From the NCBI RefSeq assembly GCF_014648475.1, contig NZ_BMRE01000023.1:1-64000 (forward strand): a stretch of 64,000 nt of DNA, in the 5' to 3' direction. Positions 17,448 to 26,405 of the stretch are shown in pieces. Numbering within the stretch: the first letter of the stretch is position 1; each line of letters begins with the position of its first letter. Source of the stretch: Lentzea flava (GTDB taxonomy: Bacteria > Actinomycetota > Actinomycetes > Mycobacteriales > Pseudonocardiaceae). The notes below the pieces were generated by a model. The model was not told the DNA's origin and did not search any database. It saw only the letters and a program-made list of their open reading frames with translations. The position numbers were made by a program, and so were the translations under genes.

Positions 17448-20400
17448 AGCGGGTAGAGCCTTTCTCCAGCTCGGTTGACGACTTCCAGTCGCATGTTCGG
17501 GAAAATGCGCTCGTAGGCGAGCATGACCTTCTGGCACGACATGCAGATCTGGAACTCGGCCGGTGTCCCGTCGCGCTTGGCCGACGGCAGGTCGACCACC
17601 ATGCGGAGATCGCCCGAGATGTCGGCTGCGGAGAACGGCGTGTACGTCGTGCCGTTCGCCTCGGCCTGCGCCGCGGCGCGCTTGTTCAGCTCGTCGATCG
17701 CGAGGGACATGCGGTCCTGCGTGCGCTGCACCTCGCCCTTGAAGCCGTCCCGGTAGTAGTTCGGGTCTTCCTTGGCGAGGGTGTCGACCATCTTGTTGGC
17801 CTCGCGCAACGCCGCGTCGACCTCCTTGCGGGACAACCCGCTGTACTCGGCGAGCTGGTGCCGCGCGAGGTCCTCGAACATCTTCGGTTCCGAGTCGTTG
17901 ACCCTGGGCGTGCCGCTGCCGTCGCGCCAGCCGCCGCTCTCCGGGTCGTACGAGGTCGCGTTGGACGTCTCGAAGAGGCGCTCGTTCTTCGGCGGCTGCT
18001 GCGGGGCTTCCGCCGCGGGACTCCAGTCGTGCTGCTTGCCGCTGAAGTTGTAGAAGTCGGCCGACTCGCCGTCGCGGTCGCTGCGGTAACGCGCCGTCGA
18101 GAGGGTGCGCTCGTGCGGGCGGCGTTCGGCGTCCGTGCTCGGGTTGCGGCCGGTCATCTCGCGAACGGAGTCGAGCCCCTCCTCGCGCTTCTCGCGGTTC
18201 TCCTCGCGCAGCTCGCGGAAGTCGTCCTCCCGCTCGCCTCGCCGCTCGGCGGACTCCGGCGCGGACTCGGGCGTTTCGTCGCCCCAGTTGGGCTCGTGCC
18301 CTGGCGGGTGAGGACTTTCGTGAATGGTCTGCGAGCCGTCCGGACCGAACGTGCGCCACTCGCCGTCCGGCGGCCAGCCGGGGCGGTTGTTGCTGTCGCT
18401 CCTGCTGGCGAAGAGGTTGCCGTCGTAGTCGACCCAGGCGTCCGTGTTCGGTGCGGTGACCGGCACGCCGAGCTCCTGGGCGAGCTGGGCCGCGAACCCG
18501 TCGTCCTGCTTGCCCGCGTCACAGCCGATGAGGGTGATCGGGTCGCCGGGCTTGTAGTCGGGGTTCGCGCGGACGATGTCTGCCACGTCCCTCGCGGTGA
18601 GAGGGTAGTTGCCCACATGTGCGTTGACCGCGTTGCTGTGCACGTCGACGACGAACTGGCCCGGGATCCTGGGCAGTGCGTCGGCCGAGTAGATGCTGTT
18701 GCCGTCCACGCTCTTGTCGTAGATCGACATGCCGGCCGGAGTGCTGCGCACGTGGTCGCGCACGACCGGGTCGAGTTCCTCGCTGAGCGAGCCGAGGCGG
18801 TCGCTGAGCGGTTTCCGCGGGCGTTGCGGGGGCTCTTCGTCGCGGCGGTCGGTGTCGTGGTGCTGGTCGTGATGCTGGTCGTGGTCCTGTTTGGACGGTT
18901 CGTCGTGGTGGTGCGCCTGGTCTTGCGGGGCCGGGTCGTGGTGTGGGCGGTCTTGGTCGTGGTGCGGGCGGTCCTGGTCGTGGAGCGGGCGGTCCTGGTC
19001 GTGGTGTGGACGGTCCTGGGCCGGATGCGGCTGATCCTGAACCGGGCGCGGCTGATCCTGGACCGGGCGCGGCTGGTCGGTCCGATCGGCTTCGGGCTTG
19101 GGATGGCTCGGCGGGGTGTGGTCCCGCGCGGTGTCGGGAGCCGGTCGGCTGGTGGAATCCTGCGCGTTCAGGCGGTCGAGCATCGACGGCGTGGACTGCC
19201 GGTCGGTGCGCGTCGGCGGCTGCTGGGACGTCGGCTGGGACGGCTGCGAGGTGTTGAGCCGGTCCGCGATGGACGGGCGTGGCAGGTCCGACTGCCGCGG
19301 CTGGGACGGCAGTGGTTGCGTCGGGCCTTGCCGGCGCTCTTCGGACGTGTCGGCCTTCGCCGGACTGTCACTGTGCTGCGGTGACACCGGTTCCCGGCTC
19401 GGACGCGGCCGCTCAGCTGGGCTGTCCGACTGCGCGGTGGTGCTGTCGGAGGTGGTCTTGTGGCCGACGAAGTCCGGGTTCGGCACGAACGGCCCGAGCA
19501 CGTATCCGCCCGCCTCGTACCGGACCTGGTGCCAGCCCTCGACGTAACGCCAGTCGATGCCACCGGGGAAGAGCGTCTCCTTCTCGGAGTACTCGCGGTG
19601 ATGGCCGACGTTGTGCAGCGTGTCGTCGGTCATGATGCCGCCCGGCGCCTTGACCACGTACATCTTGCCGGCGCCGACGCCTGCCTCCTCCATCGCGACG
19701 CGCTGGTCGGAGCTGGTGCTGACGTAGGCGTTGGTGTGCCCGTCGACGTGCCGGACCAGGTCCGGCTTCTCGTCGGGCCGCGGCACGTCGAAGCCGCCGG
19801 CCGCCTTGATCTCCTCCGGTGACCGCCGGTCGCCCCGGTACAGGGCGTTCTCGTCGCGCATCCAGCCGGGAACGTCCCGGTGCACGACCTTCGACGGGTC
19901 CACCCCGTACGTCGACGGATCGACGTACCGCATGGCGACCGGTGGGCCGCCGTCCGGGCCGGGAGGCGGCGGGGTGTGTTGCTGTTGCGGTTGCCGGGTG
20001 TCGGGCGTCCGGTGCTGAGTGTCCGGTGTGGACTGATGGGTGTCCGGCGTCCGGTGCTGGGTGTCCGGCGTCGGCTGGGAGCCGGTCGGGCCGAAGGAAC
20101 CGGGGGCGGGCGGCACACCCGGATGCGGGCGCACGGGAGGCGCGAACGACTGCGGCGGCATGCCGGGACGGCGGTCGCCACCGTGCGGGACGGGCGGGTT
20201 GCCGTGGCCGGGCGGTGCCGGACGTGCCGGAGCGTGTCCCGCCGGCGCGGGCTGCTGGTGGAAGCCGGAGGGCGGACCGCCAGGACGAGGCGCACCAGGC
20301 CCGTTCGGAACGTTGGGGTGCAGGCCCGGCTGACGTCCGCCCATGCCGGGACCGTTGGGGTGTCCGGGGGCCATGCCGGGACGCATGGGCGGACCACCGG

Positions 20401-21877
20401 GAGGCATGCCCTGACCACCGGGACGCATGCCGGGACCGCCAGGAGGCATGCCGGGGTGAGCGCCTGGGCCGTCGGGGTGCGGGCCGGGTCCTCCCGGACG
20501 CATGCCGGGAGGTGCGCCGGGGTTCGGGCCGCCGAAGCCTTGAGGTGAGGTGCGAGGCGGCGGGCCGCCCGGGTTGGGAGCCGTGTTCGCCGGGCCGGGG
20601 CCGCCTCGGCCGGGTGCGGGGTGAACGGGTGCACCGGGATTGGGCGTGCCCATCGGGTGCGCCGGGGCGCCCGGCGGGCGGTTTTGGCCACCGGCCATCG
20701 GCGTTCCGGCGGGTGGCCCGCCAGCAGGGGTACGTCCCGGACCAGCCGCGGGCGCAGGTCCATGACCACCGCGCGCAGGTCCATGACCACCTGCCATCGG
20801 CATCCCAGCGGGAGGGCCACCAGCAGGACCACGTCCCTGACCGGGCGCGGGTGCGTGGCCACCAGGTGCACGGCTCTGACCGGCGGGCGCGGGTCCATGA
20901 CCACCGGCCATCGGCGCACCAGCAGGCGGACCGCCGACAGGAGCGCGGCCCTGACCAGCCGCTGACGCAGCCACGGGCTGGCCACCGGGCGCACGACCCT
21001 GACCAGCCGCAGGCGGACCACCGGCAGACGGACGTCCTTGGCCACCGGCCATCGGCGCACCAGCGGGCAGACCACCCGCAGGAGCACGGCCCTGACCAGC
21101 CGCAGGCGGACCACCAGCGGGTGTCGTGCCAGGACGAGGTGCACCACCGGTGCCGGCGTTCAGCCCTGCCGGGCTGGGCATGCGCGGCGGCGCGCCACCC
21201 GAAGGCGGCTTGGCACCACCGGCAGGTGCCGTGGGAGCCGAAGACTTGGCCGGGCTGGTCGTCGGCGCACCCGAAGGCGTGGTCGAGCCGCCCGGCCGAT
21301 CGGGCAGTTTCACCGACGGACCGGAGACGGAAGGCGTCTTCACGGACCCGTTGCCCGAGGTGCCGCCCGGAATCGGAGGCGGTGCCGAGGTGCGGTTGCC
21401 CGAGGATGACGACGTGGACGTCGGCGTGCTGGTCGACGAGGTGCTGGAGGTCCGGGTCTGCGCGTTCGGCTGGATGCGGTTCATCGACGACGCGACCGAC
21501 TGGTCGGTGTTGCGCGCCGTTTGGGCGGTTTCCCTGGTTTTCGTGCCCGCGTGGTCTGCGGCGGCGGCTGCCTTCTCGGCGCCGCCGCGGGCGGTCTGGA
21601 TCGCCTTGTCGGCTTGCTGCATCGCCACCTGGCCGAACACGCCCGCGCTGCCCGAGGTGGCGTTGATGTTCAGCTTGCTCGCGACGCTGGAGCGGACCTG
21701 GTCACCGCGGTTGGTGATCTTGCCGCCGAGCGACTCGACGGCGTCCGGGTCCATCCGGGTGCCGCGGCCACCCACACCACCCGGAGAAGACGACGGTGTC
21801 GACGGTGTGCTGTGACCGCTGCTGCTGTGTGAGCTACCGCCGTGATGAGAGGAGGATCCCCGAGTCTTGCCGGTCAT
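17444..21877 (-). CDS. Multidomain polymorphic toxin (ART-like, cysteine-peptidase-like, deaminase-like)
   Basis: 1477 residues with these parts: a Ser/His/Gly-rich start; a WXG-type helical region (~40-145) without the Trp; a Pro/Gly/Ala-rich linker (~150-660); and an ADP-ribosyltransferase-like domain (~670-805) with the R motif LYRGDRRSPEEIKAAGGFDV and strand NAYVSTSSD. Next come a Gln/Pro/His/Asp-rich linker with tandem DQDRPHH units and a domain (~1030-1180) with DVHS (H1080) and LIGCDAG (C1119), a His-Cys arrangement like caspase/CHAT peptidases. A C-terminal domain carries E1330 and C1445-M-S-C1448, resembling toxin deaminases. There is no signal peptide, which fits WXG-dependent secretion. 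It lies between a WXG gene (TGATG overlap) and a candidate immunity gene (GTGA overlap). Domain calls are by motif. Confidence 0.75.
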   Translation of the reverse strand: MTGKTRGSSSHHGGSSHSSSGHSTPSTPSSSPGGVGGRGTRMDPDAVESLGGKITNRGDQVRSSVASKLNINATSGSAGVFGQVAMQQADKAIQTARGGAEKAAAAADHAGTKTRETAQTARNTDQSVASSMNRIQPNAQTRTSSTSSTSTPTSTSSSSGNRTSAPPPIPGGTSGNGSVKTPSVSGPSVKLPDRPGGSTTPSGAPTTSPAKSSAPTAPAGGAKPPSGGAPPRMPSPAGLNAGTGGAPRPGTTPAGGPPAAGQGRAPAGGLPAGAPMAGGQGRPSAGGPPAAGQGRAPGGQPVAASAAGQGRAPVGGPPAGAPMAGGHGPAPAGQSRAPGGHAPAPGQGRGPAGGPPAGMPMAGGHGPARGGHGPAPAAGPGRTPAGGPPAGTPMAGGQNRPPGAPAHPMGTPNPGAPVHPAPGRGGPGPANTAPNPGGPPPRTSPQGFGGPNPGAPPGMRPGGPGPHPDGPGAHPGMPPGGPGMRPGGQGMPPGGPPMRPGMAPGHPNGPGMGGRQPGLHPNVPNGPGAPRPGGPPSGFHQQPAPAGHAPARPAPPGHGNPPVPHGGDRRPGMPPQSFAPPVRPHPGVPPAPGSFGPTGSQPTPDTQHRTPDTHQSTPDTQHRTPDTRQPQQQHTPPPPGPDGGPPVAMRYVDPSTYGVDPSKVVHRDVPGWMRDENALYRGDRRSPEEIKAAGGFDVPRPDEKPDLVRHVDGHTNAYVSTSSDQRVAMEEAGVGAGKMYVVKAPGGIMTDDTLHNVGHHREYSEKETLFPGGIDWRYVEGWHQVRYEAGGYVLGPFVPNPDFVGHKTTSDSTTAQSDSPAERPRPSREPVSPQHSDSPAKADTSEERRQGPTQPLPSQPRQSDLPRPSIADRLNTSQPSQPTSQQPPTRTDRQSTPSMLDRLNAQDSTSRPAPDTARDHTPPSHPKPEADRTDQPRPVQDQPRPVQDQPHPAQDRPHHDQDRPLHDQDRPHHDQDRPHHDPAPQDQAHHHDEPSKQDHDQHHDQHHDTDRRDEEPPQRPRKPLSDRLGSLSEELDPVVRDHVRSTPAGMSIYDKSVDGNSIYSADALPRIPGQFVVDVHSNAVNAHVGNYPLTARDVADIVRANPDYKPGDPITLIGCDAGKQDDGFAAQLAQELGVPVTAPNTDAWVDYDGNLFASRSDSNNRPGWPPDGEWRTFGPDGSQTIHESPHPPGHEPNWGDETPESAPESAERRGEREDDFRELREENREKREEGLDSVREMTGRNPSTDAERRPHERTLSTARYRSDRDGESADFYNFSGKQHDWSPAAEAPQQPPKNERLFETSNATSYDPESGGWRDGSGTPRVNDSEPKMFEDLARHQLAEYSGLSRKEVDAALREANKMVDTLAKEDPNYYRDGFKGEVQRTQDRMSLAIDELNKRAAAQAEANGTTYTPFSAADISGDLRMVVDLPSAKRDGTPAEFQICMSCQKVMLAYERIFPNMRLEVVNRAGERLYPL
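18932..19078 (-). repeat. Tandem 18-21-bp repeat in the toxin gene
   Basis: Units of the form cctggtcgtggtgcgggcgg recur and encode DQDRPHH-type heptads followed by QDQPRPV-type units. The array forms the flexible His/Asp/Pro-rich linker before the cysteine-peptidase-like domain. Copy number is likely to vary between strains. Confidence 0.8.
19985..20083 (-). repeat. Short tandem repeat encoding TPDTQHR-type units
   Basis: Direct repeats of tgtccggcgtccggtgctg encode four to five TPDTxxx units in the linker just upstream of the ADP-ribosyltransferase-like domain of the toxin. Confidence 0.7.
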
Positions 21878-22710
21878 CAGGCGGTGGCAGGCGGCATGTC
21901 GTAGGGCTTCACCGCGTCGTACGCGGACTTCGCGTAGCCGCCGTACTCAGCGAACCTCTCCAGCCCCTTGACCAGGCCTTCCATCTTCTGCGCCAGCTTG
22001 GCCATGCGACCGCCGAAGCGGGCCATCGCCGACGCCAGCTTCGACAGCCTGCCCGCGATCTTGGTCGCCATCATCGCGGCGCGCGTGCCCGCGTAGCCGG
22101 CGAACGCGGCGATGGAGCTGCCGAGCGTGACCACCGCCGACGCCGCGGCGATCAGCGCGCTCGCGATCAGCTCACCGATCAGGTCCGAGATCCAGCCGAA
22201 CACCAGCGACCGCAGTTCGCAGACGAGCGCGCCGGAAAGCGCGTAGATCGCCGCGGTGCCGTCCATGGTCTTGCCGAGCGCCTCGTACTCGGCGGCCATC
22301 TGCTCCATCTCGCGCTTGAACGCGTCGCCGGCCTCGCCCTCCCAGTCGGCGACGGCGCGCAGGTCCTCGCGGTGCTCCTGGGCGATCATCTTCATCTCCA
22401 GCGCGGCCTGCTTGAGCTGGTCGGTGTTCGCGTTGATCTCGTCAGGGTTGCCCAGCAACGCGTCCAGCGGCTCCCGCAGGAAGTCCACGTGCTCCAGCAG
22501 CCAGCCGACACCGGCGGACGCGAGCATGCTCAGCGGGTTCGCCATCGTGGCGACCACGTCCACGACCATGCCGGCACCGCCGAGCGCGACGTCGATGACG
22601 TCCGGCCCTTCACCTTCCGACTCCGACGTCAGCGAATCGACGAAGCTCGCGACGCTGTCCACCACGCCGGCGCCGGACGACCACGTGGTCGTGCTGTTCT
22701 CCTCTGCCAC
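21877..22710 (-). CDS. WXG100-superfamily-like protein with hydrophobic C-terminal half
   Basis: A 277-residue protein. Residues ~95-165 form a helical hairpin with the WxG turn WEGEAGDAFKREMEQM, the hallmark of ESX/type VII substrates. Residues ~45-70 and ~165-215 are hydrophobic (LIGELIASALIAAASAVVTL), suggesting membrane insertion. No signal peptide. Its stop overlaps the toxin start (TGATG) and it lies 17 bp behind a YbaB-like gene. Proteins of this build usually pair with a downstream toxin carrying an incomplete WXG domain, so it probably delivers or forms the secretion complex for the 1477-aa protein. The GTG start at 22710 follows GGGGGAA. Confidence 0.78.
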   Translation of the reverse strand: MAEENSTTTWSSGAGVVDSVASFVDSLTSESEGEGPDVIDVALGGAGMVVDVVATMANPLSMLASAGVGWLLEHVDFLREPLDALLGNPDEINANTDQLKQAALEMKMIAQEHREDLRAVADWEGEAGDAFKREMEQMAAEYEALGKTMDGTAAIYALSGALVCELRSLVFGWISDLIGELIASALIAAASAVVTLGSSIAAFAGYAGTRAAMMATKIAGRLSKLASAMARFGGRMAKLAQKMEGLVKGLERFAEYGGYAKSAYDAVKPYDMPPATA

Positions 22711-22727
22711 GGTTCCCCCAGGGCCGA

Positions 22728-23234
22728 TCAGCGGTTCTTGAAGATCGAGCTGTCGCCGAAGTCCTCGTCCTCATCGATGCTCGGACGCGGCGCGGGTCGA
22801 CGGGCAGGCGGCGGTGGCGCGGCAGTCGCGGCGCGTTCCTCGTACTCCTCGTTGAACGCGTAACCCGACGTCTGCGGCTGCTCTTCCTCCTCCGGCGGCG
22901 GCAGGTACTCGGTGATCAGGCGATACGTCTCGGAGCCCTCGCCCTCGACGGCACCGAAGGTCTCCGCGACCTTCACCGCCGCACCGCGCTGCGCCTTGCG
23001 CGCGATCTCGAGGATCTCCCCGGACAACTGACCTGGCGCCTTCCGCATGGCGTCCGCCGTCAGCTCCAGGCCCGTCAGCGCACCGTTCGGCGCCACGGTC
23101 ACCGTGATCGCCCCGTCGTTCGACGACGCCGAACCGCCCGCCTGTGCCAGTCCCTCCTGGACAGCGGCGGCCTTCGCCTGCGCCGCGGCGATCTTCGCCT
23201 CGAAGTCCCGCATCCACTCTTCGGGCGTCTTCAC
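22728..23234 (-). CDS. YbaB/EbfC-family-like protein, first gene of the WXG/toxin operon
   Basis: 168 residues from GTG 23234, which has GGTGGAG five bases upstream. The N-terminal ~100 residues have the YbaB layout: a long Ala-rich helix (WMRDFEAKIAAAQAKAAAVQ), a beta section (ITVTVAPNGALTGLELTADA) and a closing helix. The C-terminal part is a Pro- and Glu-rich tail ending IFKNR. Actinomycete YbaB-like genes of this type commonly precede WXG genes and are thought to be small partners or chaperones of type VII substrates. Promoter sequence for the whole operon should lie in the ~110 bp between here and 23353. Confidence 0.72.
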   Translation of the reverse strand: MKTPEEWMRDFEAKIAAAQAKAAAVQEGLAQAGGSASSNDGAITVTVAPNGALTGLELTADAMRKAPGQLSGEILEIARKAQRGAAVKVAETFGAVEGEGSETYRLITEYLPPPEEEEQPQTSGYAFNEEYEERAATAAPPPPARRPAPRPSIDEDEDFGDSSIFKNR

Positions 23235-23352
23235 CTGCACTCCACCCCACACTCGACCGTACGGACCAGAGGATGGCACACCTCAGGCCGACGCGTTGTC
23301 CGAACGACCGGACCGGGGTCATCCGGGTTTCGTCGGAGGTCCGCCCAGAGGC

Positions 23353-23748
23353 TTACGCGATGCTGCCCTCCGCCGACGACGAGCAGTAGCGCACGCCGTT
23401 CACCTCGTCGAGGTTGTCGAAGGTGACCTTGTACCCGTTCAGGGTCGCGCCCTCGTAGTACAACGCCTGCTCGCCGCCCTGCACCACATGCCGTGCCACG
23501 CCTGAGGAGTCCGTTGTGGCCTGTGCGATCAGGCGCCCCTCCTCACCTGCGGGACCGGTGGCTCGCGTGTAGAACGCCACCCGGCCGCCGGAGACCGGTG
23601 TGCCGTCGGAGGACAGCACGGCCTCCAGAGCCAGGGGCGTGCCGGACGCCGGGCGGGCTTCGAGTGACGTGTCCGTGCAGAAGACGCCGCAGCCGGTCGC
23701 GGTCGTCGAGGCGGCGACCAGCACGACCGGCAGGAGATTCCTGATCAC
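23353..23748 (-). CDS. Small secreted protein, possible lipoprotein with an Ig-like fold
   Basis: 131 residues from GTG 23748. A hydrophobic N-terminus (NLLPVVLVAASTTATGCGVF) ends at a cysteine that could be lipidated, although ATG-C is a weak lipobox. The mature part (GTPVSGGRVAFYTRATG, TTDSSGVARHVV, GYKVTFDNLDEV) has the alternating-strand pattern of bacterial Ig-like/Cna-type domains, plus three Cys. Function unknown. The divergent neighbour starts 59 bp away, so promoters must overlap. Confidence 0.6.
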   Translation of the reverse strand: MIRNLLPVVLVAASTTATGCGVFCTDTSLEARPASGTPLALEAVLSSDGTPVSGGRVAFYTRATGPAGEEGRLIAQATTDSSGVARHVVQGGEQALYYEGATLNGYKVTFDNLDEVNGVRYCSSSAEGSIA

Positions 23749-23806
23749 GAAACGAGATTCGCAGATCGGCAGTCGTCGCACCGGCGAAACTGACATCCTG
23801 GCCGCC

Positions 23807-24295
23807 ATGATCGAGACAGCGAGGCTGGCAGGCTTCTTCGCCGCCCACGGTGTTTGGTGTGTCTCAGAAGGAGAGACGCTGATCCCGTTGCTCGGGTACC
23901 TGCACCCCGACGGCGAGTACGGAATGGACCGGCTGATGTTCGACGACTACGCCGAGGGTGCCCGCGCCGGGCAGGACGCGCTGGCGGACGGCGATCCCAG
24001 CTGGCTCGGCGCCGTGCTCGTGGCCGACGGCTACATCCACCTCGACCAGGGCAAGACGGACGCGTTGCTGATCGAGGCCGTCCACTACGGACCGCAGCGG
24101 CAGAGCATGCGGCTCGCTCTGCCCTACCGGCCAGCTCAGGACTCGCGCGGATTCGCCGTGCACAAGCCGAAGTTCATGGACGTGGACTGCGACGACCCGG
24201 AGTTCGACGCGATGGCGGAGGCGTTCTTCGTCGGTGCCGCGTCCCACACCGAGGCCCACGCGGTGTGGGACGCGCACCTGGACGAAACGGTCTAA
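23807..24295 (+). CDS. Hypothetical protein, cytosolic
   Basis: 162 residues, no signal peptide or membrane segment, acidic and rich in aromatic residues (GYLHPDGEYGMDRLMFDDYAE, then VLVADGYIHLDQGKTDALLI). I do not recognise a family. The ATG at 23807 begins MIETARLAGFF. The stop overlaps the M6 protease stop on the other strand by 4 bp (24292-24295). It may be a small alpha/beta protein; role unknown. Confidence 0.6.
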   Translation: MIETARLAGFFAAHGVWCVSEGETLIPLLGYLHPDGEYGMDRLMFDDYAEGARAGQDALADGDPSWLGAVLVADGYIHLDQGKTDALLIEAVHYGPQRQSMRLALPYRPAQDSRGFAVHKPKFMDVDCDDPEFDAMAEAFFVGAASHTEAHAVWDAHLDETV

Positions 24296-26376
24296 CGGCC
24301 GGTCACCGTGCAGGTGGCCGTGGCGGTCTTGGCCGGGTTGCTCTCCGAGGTGGCCGTGAGGGTCACCTTCGACGAGATCGGCCCACCGGTGCGCTGAGCG
24401 TGCACCGCGACGTCGACGCGCCCGCCGAACTTGGCCGTGGCCAAGGCGTTCGGCACGGAGACGGACCAGCCGTTCTCCGCCTTCGCGGTCACGCGGTACA
24501 CGTCACCGTCGAGGTACTGGTCGACGGGCTCCGGGTGCTGGCTTCCCGGCGGCGCGGTGCGGCCCGTGTTGGTCAGCGGGAAGCGGCACGTCGCAACGCC
24601 TGTGCCGTCGACGCGAGCCGCGGTCGGGGTGACCCGCACGCCTCGCTGCTGCGGACCCGCGCCGTCCAGCGACCGGATCGCCACCGTGTAGGACAAGACG
24701 CCGCGCGAGTCGCGTTGCACGTCCAGCACGTAGAAGTGCAGCCGGTTGGCCGTGTCGACGTACTCGTACTCGCTGCCGGAGTTCGTACCCGCGTGGAACA
24801 GGGCGTCCGCCAGCTGCCGGTAGTCGCCGACCGTGATCGGGACCTTGGTGCCGTCGGGCAGGACGTAGTCGGTCATGCCGATGTCCTGCGGGTTGGCGTC
24901 GATCACCCACGTGAACGGGGCCGCGTCCTGGTTCTTCGTCTTGGCCAGCAACACACCCGCGTCCGGAGTGAACGAGTCGGCGCCCATCCTGTCGACGACC
25001 TCGAGCGTGTAGTTGTTGTAGCCGCCGCCATCGCAGAACGGGTTGGTCGCCACGTTGCAGGCGGGCGACTTGTCACCGGTGCCGAGCGCGAGGTTGATGC
25101 CCGTCAGGCCGGTCATCCCCGGGTTGACCTCGCGGGCGGTGATCTTCGCAATGACCACGCCGGAGCCGGAGAGCGCTTCCCTGGACAGCCGCAGCACGTT
25201 GCGCTCGTCGATGATGCCGAGCTTGATCCGGTTGCGGAACGTCTGCTGTGCGCCGAGCGACCCGCCACCGGTCGCGGGGATCGTCCAGCGCGAGTGGGGG
25301 CCGCCGGGGCCGTTGAACGAACCGCGCGACAGCATGTCCCACGGGCCGCTGTAGTCGCGGCGCGGCGGGCTGCCGTACGGGTTGTTGTAGTTGTCGCCGA
25401 TGCCGAGGATGTGGCTCAGCTCGTGCGCGTACACGCCCTGGCCCGAGCTCTCGGCCTGCGCGGAGGAGCCACCGCCCGCGTTGGGCCAGATGCTCGAACC
25501 CGCGGCCCACGACGTCCAGTCGACATAACGGGTCTTCGACCAGTTCGGCAGTGCGGGGTCCGGCGGGCCGAAGTCGTCGGTGACGTCCTCCTTGGTCCGG
25601 AACTTCATCATCCCGAACTCCTGCCACGTGCCGGACTCGTCCTGGCCCGCGGACAGGTAGTAGATGAAGTCGTACCCGTTGGGCACCTCGTTGCCGACGT
25701 CGGCGACCCACGCGGCACGGCCGTCGGTGCGGATGTTGCGGTTGCACGAGTCACCGGCGGGGCAACCGGTGCCGCCCTGGAACTCCATGGCGTACTCGTG
25801 GTCCTTGCCCGGCATCGTGTACGGGCCGAACGCCTTCAGCTCGACGCCGTAGCGCCCGCCGGAGGTCTCCATCCAGTACTCGTGCACGGTGTGGCCGCGG
25901 TTGAGCCCGTTCGGCTTGTTGAGGAAGTCCTGGTAGAACTGCGCGACCTGGTTGCGAGGGACGTTGTTGGCCTCCGCACTCGGGTTGCCGAACACCGTGG
26001 AGTTCTTCGGTTGCGTGACGACGAACGGCTGGTTCGGGTAGTCCAGGAGGACCGGCGCGCCCTTGAAGTTGCGCACCGAGCCGCGGACAGCCGGGTCGGC
26101 CCAGTTCGTTCCCGGGATCTTCCTGTAGTCCCGTTCCCACGTCATGTGGTCCGGGTTGACCCAGTTCTGCGGGTCGATCGGGCCGGGGAACCCGTCGACG
26201 GCGGCCACGCGCGCCGCGTCCCTGGTCTGCTGCCAGGGCTGCTGCTGGGGCCAGTGGTCGTACTGCCACGGATGTGTTGGCTGGTCAGGGGAAGCGGCTG
26301 AGTTGCCGGCAGTGATCATCGCGACCGATAACAGCGCGGTGATCATCAGGGCAGGGCGCCGGTGTCTGCGGTCCAT
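24292..26376 (-). CDS. Secreted M6-family metalloprotease (immune inhibitor A-like)
   Basis: About 694 residues from ATG 26376. The N-terminal ~30 residues are an export signal (RPALMITALLSVAMITAG). The catalytic domain contains the zinc site AHELSHILGIGDNYN (HExxHxxG then D) and the flanking GPWDMLSRGSFNGPGG block characteristic of M6 peptidases. The C-terminal ~200 residues are beta-rich, with a last Ig-like module (VSVPNALATAKFGGRVDVAV) that probably helps substrate or surface binding. Such enzymes digest extracellular proteins. An MprAB-like two-component system ends 29 bp upstream on the same strand and may control it. Confidence 0.87.
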   Translation of the reverse strand: MDRRHRRPALMITALLSVAMITAGNSAASPDQPTHPWQYDHWPQQQPWQQTRDAARVAAVDGFPGPIDPQNWVNPDHMTWERDYRKIPGTNWADPAVRGSVRNFKGAPVLLDYPNQPFVVTQPKNSTVFGNPSAEANNVPRNQVAQFYQDFLNKPNGLNRGHTVHEYWMETSGGRYGVELKAFGPYTMPGKDHEYAMEFQGGTGCPAGDSCNRNIRTDGRAAWVADVGNEVPNGYDFIYYLSAGQDESGTWQEFGMMKFRTKEDVTDDFGPPDPALPNWSKTRYVDWTSWAAGSSIWPNAGGGSSAQAESSGQGVYAHELSHILGIGDNYNNPYGSPPRRDYSGPWDMLSRGSFNGPGGPHSRWTIPATGGGSLGAQQTFRNRIKLGIIDERNVLRLSREALSGSGVVIAKITAREVNPGMTGLTGINLALGTGDKSPACNVATNPFCDGGGYNNYTLEVVDRMGADSFTPDAGVLLAKTKNQDAAPFTWVIDANPQDIGMTDYVLPDGTKVPITVGDYRQLADALFHAGTNSGSEYEYVDTANRLHFYVLDVQRDSRGVLSYTVAIRSLDGAGPQQRGVRVTPTAARVDGTGVATCRFPLTNTGRTAPPGSQHPEPVDQYLDGDVYRVTAKAENGWSVSVPNALATAKFGGRVDVAVHAQRTGGPISSKVTLTATSESNPAKTATATCTVTGR

Positions 26377-26405
26377 ACCACCACCGTGGTGCAGAGCCGC
26401 CCGCG

